Notes: generated by a model not told the origin, from the letters alone. Counted from the stretch's first letter, positions 38,499-52,468 are shown. The stretch is DNA of 64,000 nt from Auanema rhodensis (GCA_964057225.1 OZ059896.1:16628501-16692500); one strand, 5' to 3'. Translations and numbers: made by a program.

Positions 38499-41309
38499 TA
38501 ATAGTTAAATGATTTTGATACTGATGATGAATAAATTCTCTTTTTTTTATTTTCTTTTCTTTCGAAGCCAACTAACTTTTGTGAAATATCCCAAAACTAT
38601 AAAACATTGTGATAAAATGTTTTACAAAGTACAACATTTTCATTCATCTTTCTATAAGAAAGTTTCTTGTCTCATTGACAATGAAAGAAATGTTCCGCAC
38701 TGACTATACACTCAATTGGTCTTGTTATAGATCCGGATTTTAGATGAAATTTGGCCAAAATATAATGCGATAAAGGTAGGATCCAGGTATATATCCACTA
38801 TGTAACCGATTTGGGCTATTCTTCATTGAAACTGTGGTTTTTCGACGGGAACGGAGGACGATATGAAAATGCCTTCAATGGCTATTTAACGTGGGCGTGT
38901 GAAGATGGTTAGCCATACAGACAAAGAAAGACGATAACCATGGATGTGGATGTGGTAAAATAGAAGACGATGGGCTAAAGGGGGAAGGTGGTAGAGAGCT
39001 AAATGAATAATGGTGAATGTAAATATGGCTGTCAGACGGATTGCAAGATTGCAGATCCGGTCGAAGACAATTTTCTGTCGGTCTCATCAACCCGTTTGAG
39101 TCTCTATCCATAAAGCAGACATAAGAGACAAGAGAAAAAATTTGAAGAATTGGAAAAGAGCGATGTATGATAAACGTGTATAGATTTAACGAAGGTGTAG
39201 AGAAGAAAGATAATGAGAAATACTGCTGGATGCGAAAGTTTCTCTTTTCCTCGATTTCTACCCCAACAGTCTCGTCCCATTTTAGCTTATCGAAAGCAAA
39301 TGAATCCTGATTTCTTATCCATAAAAATAATTATTATGAAGTATCTGTTAACGTATTTTCAAGCTTGAAACTGTTATATTCATTTTCTATATTTTTCATT
39401 TTATTTTTCTTGAAATATTGTTACAATTCAACATCGAATGCCTCTTTCTCATTTCGTTCATATATTTTTTGCACTCAAATGTGTCGAAATGCCAACTTAA
39501 TGGTCTATGACCACTCCTTTTCTCTTTGAAAAAGTACCATTCACTGGATTTTACTTTTAAGATGAACATGAATTGACCTATATATCGTCTGATGCTATTG
39601 ATAGTGTTACATTCTTTTCAGGTATTTCTCTCAGTCCTCGCTAAAGTCCTTACATTCTAATATGAAATTCAAATTTTCGAATCAAATACACCTTTTTTTG
39701 TCTTATATTTGATTTTACTCCCCACTTTGAACAAACTTCATACATGGTTGAAGTATTATTTCAATTTTTCTGTATATTTCATCAAATTCTGTTCAGATTT
39801 AATTTCTTTATATTCAAATACCTCCAGCTTCTTTTTCATCCTTTTCTCATACAAATATCTATCTATATTATTCATATATACCTATTGAAGTTTATGGGTT
39901 AAAGCAAACTTTTTTTTTGAATAAATCTAGAACTCTAGAAGCATATGCCTTCAGGCTGATACATGACAATGAGACGTTGAAATATGAAAAAAGATGAAGA
40001 GGATGAGGATCAACGGGTTGTCTATTCTTCGCATAAACAGCAGACTTGCGCCCACCCTGTCATCAACAATTCATTTGTCATTGACCTTCTTATTCTATTT
40101 CAGATTTTTCCCTTTTGCGCAATCCAGAACAGTACTTTCACTTTACTTTTAATTTTCATGAAATTTGTAACATTTTAACAAGTTCTGTCTACTTGTGTTC
40201 AAATCTAACCATTTTCAGTTTTTTTCTCGCAATAAGTTGTCTATACAACTCACTGTTGTTTTGCAAAACAAAACTGATATAAATTACCGCATGGTTAATC
40301 ATTTTATACTTTTGATGACAAAAGCTTGATGTACATAGGTAATGTGTTTATGACTGGCTATAGTCCATTTGAACGATAAATTATATAAAACTTCTATTGT
40401 ATCACGTCACTTTTTTTGTCTTATACGAGATTATCTCTATTGAAGTTCCTAATGAAGTGATTTCGCTCTCAGAATTTACCGGTTGACGCCGCAATCATCA
40501 AGATAATTGAAAGAATCGAAGATCATTATATTCCTTTATCATTCATTACTATTTACTATAATAATTATATATTCATACATAAAGAAAAGTGAAAATCTTT
40601 TCTCATCTTGGAATTCTAAAAGAAATCCACGACGGCATAAGCACTCCATTTATTCAGCCATCAAGTTTCATTCGTCCAGTTAGCATTTCGCTGATAGTTC
40701 GTAAGACACTAATCCAGAATCTTCTTCTTGTCACTTACATTGTCTTCTTTATGTCTTCTAAATTTTCTTTCTTGTTACTTTTTGAACAACTAGAAGATCT
40801 TTATTTATTATTAACGTCTCCACCATACGTTTCAATTAAATTTTAGTAAATACTGTTATTTTTATATAGTTAGTTATAAAATTACATATAAATATAATAA
40901 TTAATGTTTTTTAATCTCTATTCTCTAATATACTTATACTTTATGTTACCATTGTAATCTTCACATAGAATCCAGAACAATCAAACAAGTTTAAACCGAG
41001 TGTCATGACTCTTACCCTGTAATCTAAGGATTTTGTTCTTCTAACTTTCCATTTCCTACGAATTGTCGTTTATAGCTGAAAATTTGAGATGAAAATTTTA
41101 CTTCCCCCATATAGGAAAATCATAAAAACGTTCACAGAAGTCATCATCAACTTCTTGAAATGGTTATGAACATTCAAGAAATCTACTTAATTTCTATCTA
41201 TCTTCATATGATACGTTTCAATTCAAACAATATTTATCTTGATTTCTTTCAGATTCACTAATATTCGATATTTTCTGTAAAATTTGTAGTTCTGTAAGCT
41301 TGGTGAGCA
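38499..41309. other. Long intergenic region
   Basis: About 2.8 kb with no supported gene. Open frames are short and of T-rich composition. An acceptor-like TTTCAG near 41247-41252 may be the trans-splice site of the PGAP2-like gene. Confidence 0.5.
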
Positions 41310-42821
41310 ATGACAACCAGCACTGAAAGTGAGAATGGAGTCAACGAAAAGCTGCCACCTCCTTTGAATCGAATGGGTTTGTTTGAACCATATATCAAAG
41401 AAGGAAAGCGAATCACAGAAGTTATCAGGTCAGAAACAAATCATTCAATGTATTATCAAAACTATTCATGCAGGTTCAATCCAGTTCAAGTCTTTTTCAC
41501 CGGCTTCTTGCCTCCATTGTTCGGATCAGTATCAGCAATTGCTATTGCATTGATATTTCATAATGATGAGATCAGTAATTATAATTGGCAATGTGGAGTG
41601 AGTTTTGAAAATTATTTGAATTTCCGCAAAAATAACTATAAAATGTTTTGTAGAGAGCTAGGCTTCCATCATTATCTCGAATTATTAATCTTCCAGTCGA
41701 ACGTACGTTCTGGCAACTTTTTCTCTTATTTCACGTCCCGATTCGATGCGTAGAACTGATAACAGGCTGTAAGTTCTTTATAAATATATTAATATTCTTA
41801 AAAAACTTTTTTAATTTCAAGTCTCAAGATACAAACGAATGAGAAATGTGAATTATAAGCGTGTATGGCTTTATGAGATTTCGAGATATTGCTATTTCTT
41901 TGTCGGTCTGTTAGAGCTTATCTTTCTATCAGGTCTCTCAATTATTGGTGAACGGGAGAATATTCGTATGACATTATTAATCTTTTTACATTTTTAATAC
42001 TTAATTTTAGAAATGCATGTTATATTCTTCTATGTATTCGGATTTTGTGGAATTGGACATATGATTTCAAACATATTTTGTCATGCTCATTCATTATACT
42101 ATCTTAATCCATATGTAATTAATATATACATATTAATATTTTAATAATTTATAATTATAGGGACGTCTTTCATATTATTTGAAAATACTTTTTACTGGAT
42201 TATACTTACTCTCTGCACCTATTTTAGTTGGATCATTCATATTATATTGGAAGAAATGTATAACATGGGGTAAGACTCATATCTAAACCTTTAAATACAG
42301 TATAAATGAAAAATAGTATATTATTCAATTAGTTTTTCGATATTTTCAATTCAATGAGCCATCCAACCGATTCTCATCAATTTCAATTTTTGAAATGTGA
42401 AAGCTCGTCTTTAAAGCATATTCCCTGGATTTTAAATAAATTCTTTGAAATATAATATGATTGATATTTACAATTAGAAAACATTATTTTTTTTATTTTT
42501 GAGCAATTATTATATAATATTTATTATATTTTTCATATTTTAGCTTATGATGTATTTGCTATCTGCGAATACTGTGGCGTTTTCCTTAACATATGTTTCC
42601 ATGGATGCGCTTTTTTCGATATTCAGTACAAAGTAACATTCAGGTTAGTAGTTCATAGAAACTAAAGAAAAGATTTTTTTTGAAAATATATCAAAAAGAT
42701 TATTTTTCCTTTCAGTGTTCGTCATGTGGAAATATTGAAAAATGATAATGAAAAGAATAAACTAGAACAGATATCAGATGTAGAAATGAGACATAAGACA
42801 GCAGTAAGAATGCATGGTTAG
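41310..42821 (+). CDS. PGAP2-like (Frag1/DRAM/Sfk1 family) membrane protein
   Basis: PGAP2 acts in the Golgi on remodelling the lipid of GPI anchors. Exons 41310-41428, 41474-41597, 41654-41768, 41822-41965, 42011-42114, 42161-42269, 42544-42643 and 42716-42821 join in phase to 306 residues. The first membrane helix follows FNPVQVFFTGFLPP. Then comes the family block with RLPSLSRIINLPVERTFW (PGAP2: LPSISAAISLSPERYIW), FGFCGIGHMISNIFC, and the late AYDVFAICEYCGVFLNICFH (PGAP2: YTIFAILEYTVVLTNMAFH). The cytosolic tail is charged. The order of these motifs makes the family call strong; the GPI-remodelling role is inferred from it. Confidence 0.9.
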
Positions 42822-43155
42822 CAAGCAATTGAATATATTGAAATTATCATAATTTTCAAACACTTAATGTACATAATATTAATTCAAATGTTTGACAAAT
42901 CATATTTATAATTCATGTCTTGTTTTCTAAAAATAATATAATCAACTAGTCTTTCCGTATAAAAAACAATGGTATCAACATCTTACTTAACTGACAGCTT
43001 CGAACTTTTTATGAATTTTAATTAACTAATTAATCTAATTTTTATATTCATTTTTATTTCAATGTTACTTTCTTATTTTTATCAAATATGTGCCGTTGAA
43101 ACCAGAATCTCGATTTCAAATATACACTTTTAATATTATAAAAAGAAATATATTT

Positions 43156-43188
<33 letters not shown>

Positions 43189-43588
43189 ACACAAAAATTC
43201 ACTTATATAATAGTTTATTTATCAACAAAATCATCAAAAAAAAATTTTTAAAGAGAAATTTGTTGCTGGAGAAACAGACAGACATACATATATTATGAAT
43301 GTAAGTATACTGTTTGAAGTAAAAAATAAAGTATAAATGATCTAATTATGATTAAATAATTATCATAACTATATAGTAATACTGTAAAACAAATTTTTAA
43401 AAATCATGTTTTAATGAATAAAATCTATATACATTGAGCAATGAATATGGATTGTAAACAAAGATAATTAATACATTGAACTGTACAAAAGAAACATTTT
43501 TAAAAAATTTTGAGAAAAAAACAAAAACAACAAAGATAGAACAAATTTTTTTAAATTTCCTTTTTTTTTATCTTTTTCTTCGTCTATT
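42822..43588. other. Convergent intergenic region
   Basis: AT-rich, with a short TA tract at about 43163-43188. Nothing coding is seen. Confidence 0.5.
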
Positions 43589-46500
43589 TCAGAGACATTT
43601 AAGATTTCGTTGACGAATTCGCTGTATTAATTGTTCATATGTTTTATCTGAGAAAGCATGCATATTATCCTGAGCTATTCCAGCTAATGTTTCATTATTT
43701 GTCTGAACAGCTTTTGGTACTTGACCCTTAAATATATTTAAATATATTATTTATTTATTATATATGGTATTAATGCTTACCGTATACGATACAGAATATA
43801 GTTCAAATCCTGCACTAATAGCTTTGTGTGATGCTTCAACAGGATCTGTTCCCTTGTTGTTCCATCCATCAGTGAATACAACCATAACCTAAAAATATAG
43901 GTTGTCTACGAATCAGATGATATTTTCGATACTTTTGTAGCAATCCCTGGTCTGGCACCTTCACGTTCTGAAGATTGTTTAGTACCTTCTTCAATACCAG
44001 CTCCTGCAACATGTTTATATTAACTTTTCGATGATGACTTTCACAATTGCTGTTGAATCTGAACAAAAAGTCCCTTTCTTAGGCAAAATTTTTCTTTTTT
44101 TATGATTTCTCGACCCAGTGACCGTTAATGGCATCATAGTCAATAAGTCGGAGAACAAGAGAAAAGATATAAAAACCAGTTACTTGAATGGCTGTTTGGC
44201 ACACACATATACATACACGGACAAGAAGCTTCTAAGACTTTTGTACAAATACAATTTGGCATTGTGTTCAACTCAGAAAATCTTATAACGATTCTATATA
44301 TGTATACATATATATATATATATAATATATATATATATATTATATGTATACACATAATATATGTATATATATATATGTAATAATAATAATAAACTTTTTT
44401 GGCCTTTGATGCTCAAAAGATTCAAACATTTCTTCACATCAACCTTTTCTCATAACAATTGGCTCTTATAGTTTTACTCATCATTTCAAATACTTTAACT
44501 GAGCTTAGCCAACCAATTTGCCCTTCTCATAACCTGTCAACAATCTTTAGACGATCTTTGATGAGTAATGCTTGTGATCAGTTACAACAAAAATTGAAAT
44601 CAGCACTAACCGATAGCCGTTGTACCACCACGACTTTCCAAATTCTGAATAGCTTTCAAAACTGAAGCCTGATCTTTGTATTGCTTCAAATTAAATCGTG
44701 TTCGAGTTCGGCCGACAGTAGCAAACGTCACTGCAGCGACCTAAAACTGATTTTATGTGAATATTACTGAAGATTTCAGATGTTTAGTATTTCATCTCAA
44801 CAATGTGGATTTTTGATCGTGATCTATGTACGTTCATTAATGTTACCTGTGTGTGATGTGGGCCGATTTTCAAGGCAGATACGAGTCTAGCCGCTAAGTT
44901 CTTGTAGAATTGATAAATTGGATCAGTTGTAGTTGAGAAATCAAGTACTAATACCAGATCTAGTTCGCATCCTTAAAATGAAAGTAAAAATGTTGTTCAA
45001 GAATATGAGCTATATTTTTGGAAAATGAAGTTCCAACCTGTTATAGGATTTGTAGTTGTGGTCGTTGTAGTGGTCGTTGTGGTAGTAGTGGTCGTTGTCG
45101 TCGTCGATGTTGTTGTAGTTCTACATTTTTCCTTAAAAAAACATATATAGTAAGATGAATCATTAAAATAACAAAATGTCTTAAAAACTTTAAATTTTAC
45201 TGTTATTTTTGATAGAAAAACAACAAGTTAAAACATCAATGATTTGAGTAGAAATGAAGTTGATGTACCTGAGCAGCTCGAAGAATACGTTTTGCTATAT
45301 CAGTGGCTAGTTCACGTCCACTATGCATAACAATGTGATTGATATTTCCGGTAATATCCATAAGTTCTCTTCTACAATTATTTTTTCATTTTTTTTCAAA
45401 TACGTTATATCTGATAGAGGGAAAAACAAACTTACGTATCAACTTTTTTTGGATCTCCAGTTGCTGCAGCAAATACCCAGGTGTTAGCTTCCTTCTGTAA
45501 TTTCTGTCCTGGAATTTTTGGATCATCAGCAGATCTGAAAAAGCTTATATATAATATGAAATTTAAAAATAGTTTTTAACCTTCCATCCGTTACAACCAT
45601 AACAACGGTTGGAATAGTTTTATTACGCTCTTGCATCAGGTCCAAAGCAACTTCTAATGCCTATAATGTTTTTTTATGATAATTTATAAAAAATAGTTAA
45701 TTTAAAGACTTTTTTAGTATTTGTTGTTCCCCCAATAGCACGAAGATTATTTGTGATTCGAACAAATTCTTCATTGCTTTTGGCAAAATTCCATTTGAAA
45801 ATTTCTCGTCGATAACTTAATCCGGAGTAAACAATCATAGCAACCTGAAGAAAATTTTGATTTTTATACAACCGATTATCATCAGATAATCAAACCTCAT
45901 GCTTATTAGGTCCTATTTGAAGTTCTTCCGATACATCAGTTACGAATTTTCGACTGGTATTGAAACCTCCCTTAACAGAATCAGATCTGAAATTATGTGA
46001 AATCATCTAAATACATGAAGTATTTCAATAGATTCAGGCATCAATATGTTAAAAGTATCAATATATCGAAATCATTATTTTCTATTTGTAGGTCTTATTT
46101 TTATTTTTCTAATTGAAGAAAGAAAAGTTAATATAATTAATCACATACCTATCAAGTACAATAAGAATGTTCAGTTCACAGGAAATTGGAAAAAGTGGTG
46201 TCGTTTGACAGAAGACAAGCGTTACGCTTGCTAGAAGGGCAAGCTGAAATGAAAAAAGATGATATATTGCTATCAAGTTCATAACAGAATGATAAACATG
46301 GAATTCTATTTTCAATATTTTCTCAAAGATAATTTAAGAAAAGTTATTACAAATATACATTGTAATGGAAAAAAATTAAATATAATTAACTATCTGTTTA
46401 TATTTAATTTGAAACATGGTTTAAACCAATCTCTCTCTAATCTTTTATAGACTCTCTTTTTCTTTATCGTTCTCTTTTTCAATCTTTTCTCTCTATTTCT

Positions 46501-47419
46501 TTTGATAATATCACAGGCTTGTCAAAATTTTATCAAAAGTGTCAATTTATTTATTGTACATGCACACATGACTATACCATATGCTTTTTGTTTTTGCAAA
46601 TTACCTTGATAATCCTTTATTAATTTCTCTCTTTTTTCTTTCTTTACCTCTATCTCTTGTTTTAAATTTTTATTTCTTTTGTAATCATCATCATATTTAT
46701 GTTCTCACTTTAAATATCTCACTCTTATTCTTTACCCACTAACACGCTCATTAACCTTTTTCATCAGAATCTTGCTATAAGCTGACTGAAACAAAATTGG
46801 CAAAGCATTTTCATAAAAACTTCGAAATATTACTGATGAATCTCTAAGAAACAAGGGAAATGTTTATATGAAAGCCGAGAGCAACCACAAACATTCCAAC
46901 ACAATCAAATTTTAAACAAAGAATGTCTTATTTACTAATACATGTTTGACAAACTTTAAGAATGATTACGTGTGAATTTCCTGAGAAAGGAATTTATAGC
47001 ACAAACAACAACAATTCATAAAGCATAAGGTACATATGTACCGTATAAATTATTTAAAAAACTTTTAATTTAATTATAATTGTTAAATAAACTTTTAAAT
47101 TGTGTTTAATTACAATTTAAAAAGTTTATAAATATGAGTTTAAAACAAAATTTGAATTCATAGATTCGTTTCTAATCAAGCTAGGAGAGAATAGATTTTC
47201 ATCGATAGATTATACGATGCTTTATATCTTTCTACCGTAATTTCGAAACACATTATTGCATTACAGTAGGATTTCAGTTTCTTAAAGAGTTTTAGAAACA
47301 GTAGTGATCCAAAAATACAGTAACATATTATGACTTTTAGTTTTAAGAGAATGGTTATAATATAATTTATATTAATAACTTACCCCAAGAATTAGAAATA
47401 TGCGAGGCGGTGAGGACAT
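43589..47419 (-). CDS. Secreted protein with two von Willebrand A domains and a threonine linker
   Basis: Likely an extracellular matrix or adhesion protein of about 430 residues. Exon 1 (47419-47384, MSSPPRIFLILG) and the next exon (LALLASVTLVFC) form a signal peptide across a 1.15-kb intron. Domain 1 begins ELNILIVLDRSDS, a complete metal-site DxSxS, with GGTTNT and MVVTDGRS. The linker (about 45050-45115) is CRTTTTS followed by 18 threonines. Domain 2 begins ELDLVLVLDFSTT, where the last metal-site Ser is Thr, with RGGTTAT and MVVFTDGWNN. It ends RNLKCL. There is no membrane anchor, so the protein is probably secreted. A 600-bp intron (about 44005-44611) contains TA-rich sequence. The pairing of two A domains around a mucin-like stalk is seen in nematode secreted proteins; the exact role is unknown. 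Confidence 0.9.
44307..44375. repeat. TA-rich microsatellite in a vWA-gene intron
   Basis: Imperfect (TA)n with ATGTATAC interruptions. Confidence 0.8.
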
Positions 47420-49028
47420 AACTGACCAACCTAATGAAGCAGTTGGTTCTTTTTAAGGTCAATATTATCAGTGATGAAGTCGAGCAAGAGTAGGACTAGT
47501 CGAAGAAAACATTGAAAAGCTACCCCCACCTCTCTGTCACTTTCTTTGCCACACCCACCGAAGAAAAGGGCGGACAGTGTCAAGAAAAGATGAGAATTTG
47601 ACGGACATGTAGAGACAATAAGGCAGGCAAATGGGAGCCTGATGATGATGCCGAAAATGTGATGACAACGACGATGAGCGACAACGCTCACGGCAACGTT
47701 TTGACGTTAACGATAACGAAACAGCGTGTGAATGAACAACGAGAACGAGGATGGCATAAGGCGGCTGATGATCATCACGGGAAAACGTGATGCTGATGGC
47801 AGAATCAAAGATGATGGTGATGCTTTGAAATGTTGAAGAAGAAAAGAGTTATTCATACATGTCATAGATGCAGCTACTGTATCACAATCCCTTTCAAATA
47901 GAAAGAACTAGAGAAAGTTGGAGAGGGTAAGAAGAATTAAAGATAATTATATAGAAAGAGGTTAGAGAGAAAGAACTTTGAGAGGTATCATTTTTTAAAA
48001 AAAAAAGAAAGACGAAGATCATCAAAGGAATCATAAACTGATTGATTACTAAATTAATTTAATTATTTTTGAAGTACAATTCAAATTTTTTTACAAAATG
48101 TTGTTACATTTGCTGTACTCTCAATATTAAGATCATATGTACTATATAATAAATATTAAAATATAACTATTGTTTTAAAACAATTTATCAACTAAAACTA
48201 TTTTAATTTATTGAATTAAAAGGTTATGAGTTTTCTGAAATAATCCCTTAAAGTGTATTCCTACCTTAAGTAGAATGTGGCCCAATGTGAACTGATCGAG
48301 CCATGATACAAGAAGATAAGTCACACTGAAGTATAAACTGAAGTATAAGCTGAAGATAAAGCACTGAAGTCTGAGTAAGCTGAAAAGAAATAGTTATATT
48401 TATAGTTTCTCCTGACCATCTATTAGTTTTTAATATTTTTTCTTTGTTTTCTTTGTTTTCTGCTTCCTTTTGAAAACCTTGATGATAAGTTAAAAACGAA
48501 AATATCATATATGTACATATACGGATAAGATAATATAGATGAACTATTTATTTATTTCATTCATATCATATTTCTTTTCTGAAAAGTTTCAATTCTCACG
48601 AGATTATTACTTCTACTTTAGCTGATTTTGATACTTTTGTCAACTTTGTATTTCGCCTTACTCTCTCTTTCTATCTCTATCTCTCTAAAATTTTTGGTCG
48701 TCATGACTGGCATCATGTTCACCGAAGAAGAGAGAGGATATGCCACCATCCAACAATGATGATTTGATAATGAACAATTATCTTTATAATATCAATTATC
48801 AGCAATGTACTTGAATAATTGAATAAACCTGTCAGTATTCTACTTGTAAAATCCATTCAATCATCTGCCTGATGAGAAATGCATTTTTTTTGAAAAACAA
48901 AAGAACTTTTCGTCATATCTTTACATGATTGGGGGACATGGTATAACCATAACATGACTATTCATTAGCATATGTTCACAGAATCGGGCACGCTCTTGAT
49001 TAGACATATAAACCTGTCTTTAGAACTG

Positions 49029-49116
<88 letters not shown>

Positions 49117-50940
49117 TATCTCTCTCTATCACTCTCTATCACTCTCTCTTTCTTCTTCACACATGTGAATATATGCTTACATAAACTAACGTGACTTTTT
49201 GATAAATAATTTTTTTATCGATAATAATAAGAAAAATGATTTATTTTCTATCATCTTAAGATCGAATATATTAGAATTATAATTGTTCTTTCTCATGTTT
49301 TTGCAAATGTAAGCTAAAATCACGCTAATTATGACATGATAATTATTCTATACACTATCGATAAAATGTGAAAATTAATTTTTCACAGAAACAAATCAGA
49401 AATCAAGAGTTTCAAGATCTTATCAAACTTTTTCAATCAGTTTTTATGCTATTTTTACAATAATTATTAATATTGTATGTAGATATTTATTAATTATTAA
49501 TTTGTTAAATAATATAATTAGAGTTTATTTGGGATAGATTTTTAACTTAGTCGATTAAGAATCATATTTTGTTTTTGAATTTTTCAACAAAAATTTTATT
49601 TTTCAATCTTTTTTTCAGCTTCTCACCTTATTCACACATATATATTATATATGTATGTAACATCTAAATTTTCATTTAAATTATGATCATTGATGTAGAT
49701 GACGCTTACATCACAGTTGGTGAACTTTACGAGGTTAAAACAGTAGGTCAGAATATGTGATCAAAAGTAATAATATAATAACCTTGATCCTGGAAAGTCC
49801 CTCTCTTCTTTTTAGTCATTGGTCTTTATGTCCTCCCCCTCGTCCCGTTGAGTAGAATACTTCGGTATTCTAAACACTCTCATTACATATCGATTTGCTT
49901 ACGCCTAATGAGATGACTTGGAAACACGTCGGAATGTCTAAAGGCATTCTTTTGTATTCTGAAGGATATGCTAAGAATCACATGGAAGCTCAAGCAATGC
50001 TGGTGAATATGGAAATCATATTTCAAGTGAATGCTGTCCGCTGTTAAACACTGCTTTAGAGTAAAGATAAAGTAGAATATGAGAGAGTCATATGGCCGTA
50101 AAGAGATATAAGCTAGCCTTTTCAAAGTTCAATGTGAACACGTGGTACATGGTACATGTATTCGTATACTCAAAGAAGGCCACGTACTACGTAGGAGGAT
50201 AAGGATGTAAAGCTTCTAAAGGGATTTTTTTGAATTTTGAGATGTGTTAGCTTAAACTATGTGATGATTCGTTAACAAAACAAAATAGAAAAACAAGCTT
50301 TTCATTCTACCTCAAAAGTTGTTGTGTTATTTCATACTCATGACATCAACTTCGTTATTTTCTCGTAGGTATCACGTGAAGAAATCAGAATATTTTCTCA
50401 CGTAAAGTTCGTGTAAACGTTTGTATTCATTTGCTGAATATGATGACGAACAGAGAGGTTGCATTTATTTGAGAAAAAGCTCGAAGGTTATTATTTCAAG
50501 TTAATGAAAAAAACGACAAAATGACGTAAGTAACATCAGGTTTTGCTTAGCTTCAACATCCGAATCAAGATTCAGTCTGCTCTTATATTGTGTCCCATAT
50601 AATGCCTTTTACCTCTCTCTCTCTTTCTTGCTCCTCTCGTTCTCTCTCTATCTTTCTGTATTTCCTTTGTTGGAGTTGTTTGAATGGTTTATATTTTTCT
50701 GCAAAAAAACATGTTATATGAGAGGTAATCACTCCCTTTCCTCTTATCCATAGTAGTCTTCAGTCGAAAAAAAAAAGAATGTTTATTTGTTTAATTAAAA
50801 AATTAGAAAAAAAGTTGAACTGATTATTAATTCACCATTTTCTTTATTCGGTACCCCCTCTCTCTCTATTCTCTTTGTCCCTCTGTAATTCCTACTTCTT
50901 GGCTCTGTCTATCCCTCTTCATCTTTTTGGAGTACAAGTC
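47420..50940. other. Long intergenic region, upstream of the vWA gene
   Basis: About 3.5 kb with no supported gene. It contains a short imperfect tandem of an ACTGAAGTATA-like unit at about 48322-48384, a long CT microsatellite (listed separately) and pyrimidine-rich stretches. Confidence 0.5.
49031..49149. repeat. (CT)n / CTAT microsatellite
   Basis: About 120 bp of CT dinucleotides with TATC interruptions. Confidence 0.95.
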
Positions 50941-50970
50941 CCGCCTCTAACCGCCTACTCTTCTTAACCA

Positions 50971-50977
50971 TATAAAA
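50971..50977 (+). promoter_or_regulatory. TATA-box candidate
   Basis: TATAAAA preceded by a C-rich segment (two copies of ACCGCCT/CCCGCCT). A start of transcription near 51000 would lie about 320 bp upstream of the small secreted-peptide gene. The link to that gene is inferred. Confidence 0.35.
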
Positions 50978-51323
50978 GGTTTGAGCTCGACGAGGTTCAG
51001 ATGAGTTTCACCTATTTACATAAATCTGACTTACGATTTTTATTTATATCCCTAATCTTGACTACAACTTGCTGTTATCCTGCCATATTAACATCTACAG
51101 ATTAATGATCAAAAACATAATTCTATTAACTGATTCATAAGAGCATTTTCTTTGTTTTTTCGAGTCAAATCACACATTTCAAATTTATTTTATCCTTCAT
51201 CATGTTTATACTTGTTTATTCTCAGATTAACTCATGCATAAATAAGTTAAATATATGTATTTTAAATGATATTATATGCATCTCATTCACAATTAAAAAA
51301 TTATATATTCTTTAAGGGTCGAC

Positions 51324-51787
51324 ATGAAGGTGCTCTTCGTTCTGTTAGCTATTTGCTTGGTTATCTCTTATGCTCTTCCGCAGTACAATCAGCCACGATT
51401 CCGGAAAAGCCAATCTCGTCAGTCTTCTATTCAATTCTTATTAAAAAATAATACAAAAATGCAAATAAATGGTAAAACAGCTAGCAATTCACAAATTATA
51501 ATATTAATTTTTTGATGTTGCTTACCAGTGTCGATGTGTAGGTGTTATCAAAACAATTTTTATGCGCTAAGTTTGACAACAAAACTTGAAACACTTAAGC
51601 CTAGCAGAAATGGCCCATGTTAGCTGTTTTTTAACACAAAATGCTTGAAATATTTTTTCCACGTTCTATTTTTATTTTTAAATAATGAATTATAGAAGTT
51701 GCAGAAGATACGAACATCCAGCCATTCATCCGGTTCCGTAAAGCATTGTATGACAGTTGGAATCAACATTATGCTCTGGAACAATAA
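51324..51787 (+). CDS. Small secreted peptide, function unknown (61 or 79 aa)
   Basis: A clear signal peptide (MKVLFVLLAICLVISYA) is followed by LPQYNQPRFRKSQS. A second exon, 51696-51787, gives VAEDTNIQPFIRF and ends HYALEQ. Two phase-1 donors are possible: 51417 (GTCAGT), giving 61 residues, or 51471 (GTAAAA), giving 79. Both keep the second exon in frame. The mature part is short, basic and without cysteines, so it could be a neuropeptide-like or secreted signalling peptide. The RFRK site may be a processing site. I do not recognise a family. Confidence 0.65.
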
Positions 51788-52186
51788 CGATGGTATTGAA
51801 GTGACGGATATACATTACAAGTTGAAATTCTCTTCCAATATTTTCGTATTTACATATTTCTCTTTTCTTTAATTTTAATTGTAATCTTCTATTTGTTGAA
51901 ATGGCTTTAACCTGTTTGAAATGTTTTTTTGAATAGAAGTATAACAGATGAAGTTGCTACTTTTAACACATAAAAACTTAATTTATAACTTGGTAATGTC
52001 GATGAATGTGATTTGATGATGTTCCTGATGATGCTACTCCTCCTGATGAACTGACTGATGAAAAGATGCGATGATTCTTCTTTGATTACGACCATTTTTG
52101 TGGATATTGATGTGACAGAGATTGAGAAAATAAATGTTGACGAAATGTGATTTTTTAAAAAAAAAAACTTTTGAAATAACAGATAT

Positions 52187-52468
52187 ATGATGTTGGAGGA
52201 AAATAATAAAAAATTACGCCAATCACGATATCGAACTGATGATTGTCATCCACATCTTCAAGAAATTGAACTGAAACTTCAATATTTTTGGGTCTTTTAC
52301 TTACCAGTTTTCCGGAAATTTTCTGATAGTCGTTTTTCTTATTTTCTGTTTGTGAATGATGTTCAATTATCAGATATTAATCTAGATCATCATTTAACAA
52401 TTGGTTCATTTTCTTCTTTATATTTTATATTTGAAAGATCAGATGGTTATTTCTATCCATTCAAATAA
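52187..52468 (+). CDS. Isolated 93-codon open frame, doubtful
   Basis: Starts MMLEENNKKLRQSRYR six bases after an ATAACAG acceptor-like site and is uninterrupted to the stop at 52466-52468. Its composition is more balanced than the other stray frames in this T-rich stretch, but no homology, signal peptide or further exon is recognised. It may be chance. Confidence 0.2.
   Translation: MMLEENNKKLRQSRYRTDDCHPHLQEIELKLQYFWVFYLPVFRKFSDSRFSYFLFVNDVQLSDINLDHHLTIGSFSSLYFIFERSDGYFYPFK

Noticed and set aside
49031-49184. Ser/Leu-repeat open frame
   Set aside because: It is a translation of the CT microsatellite.
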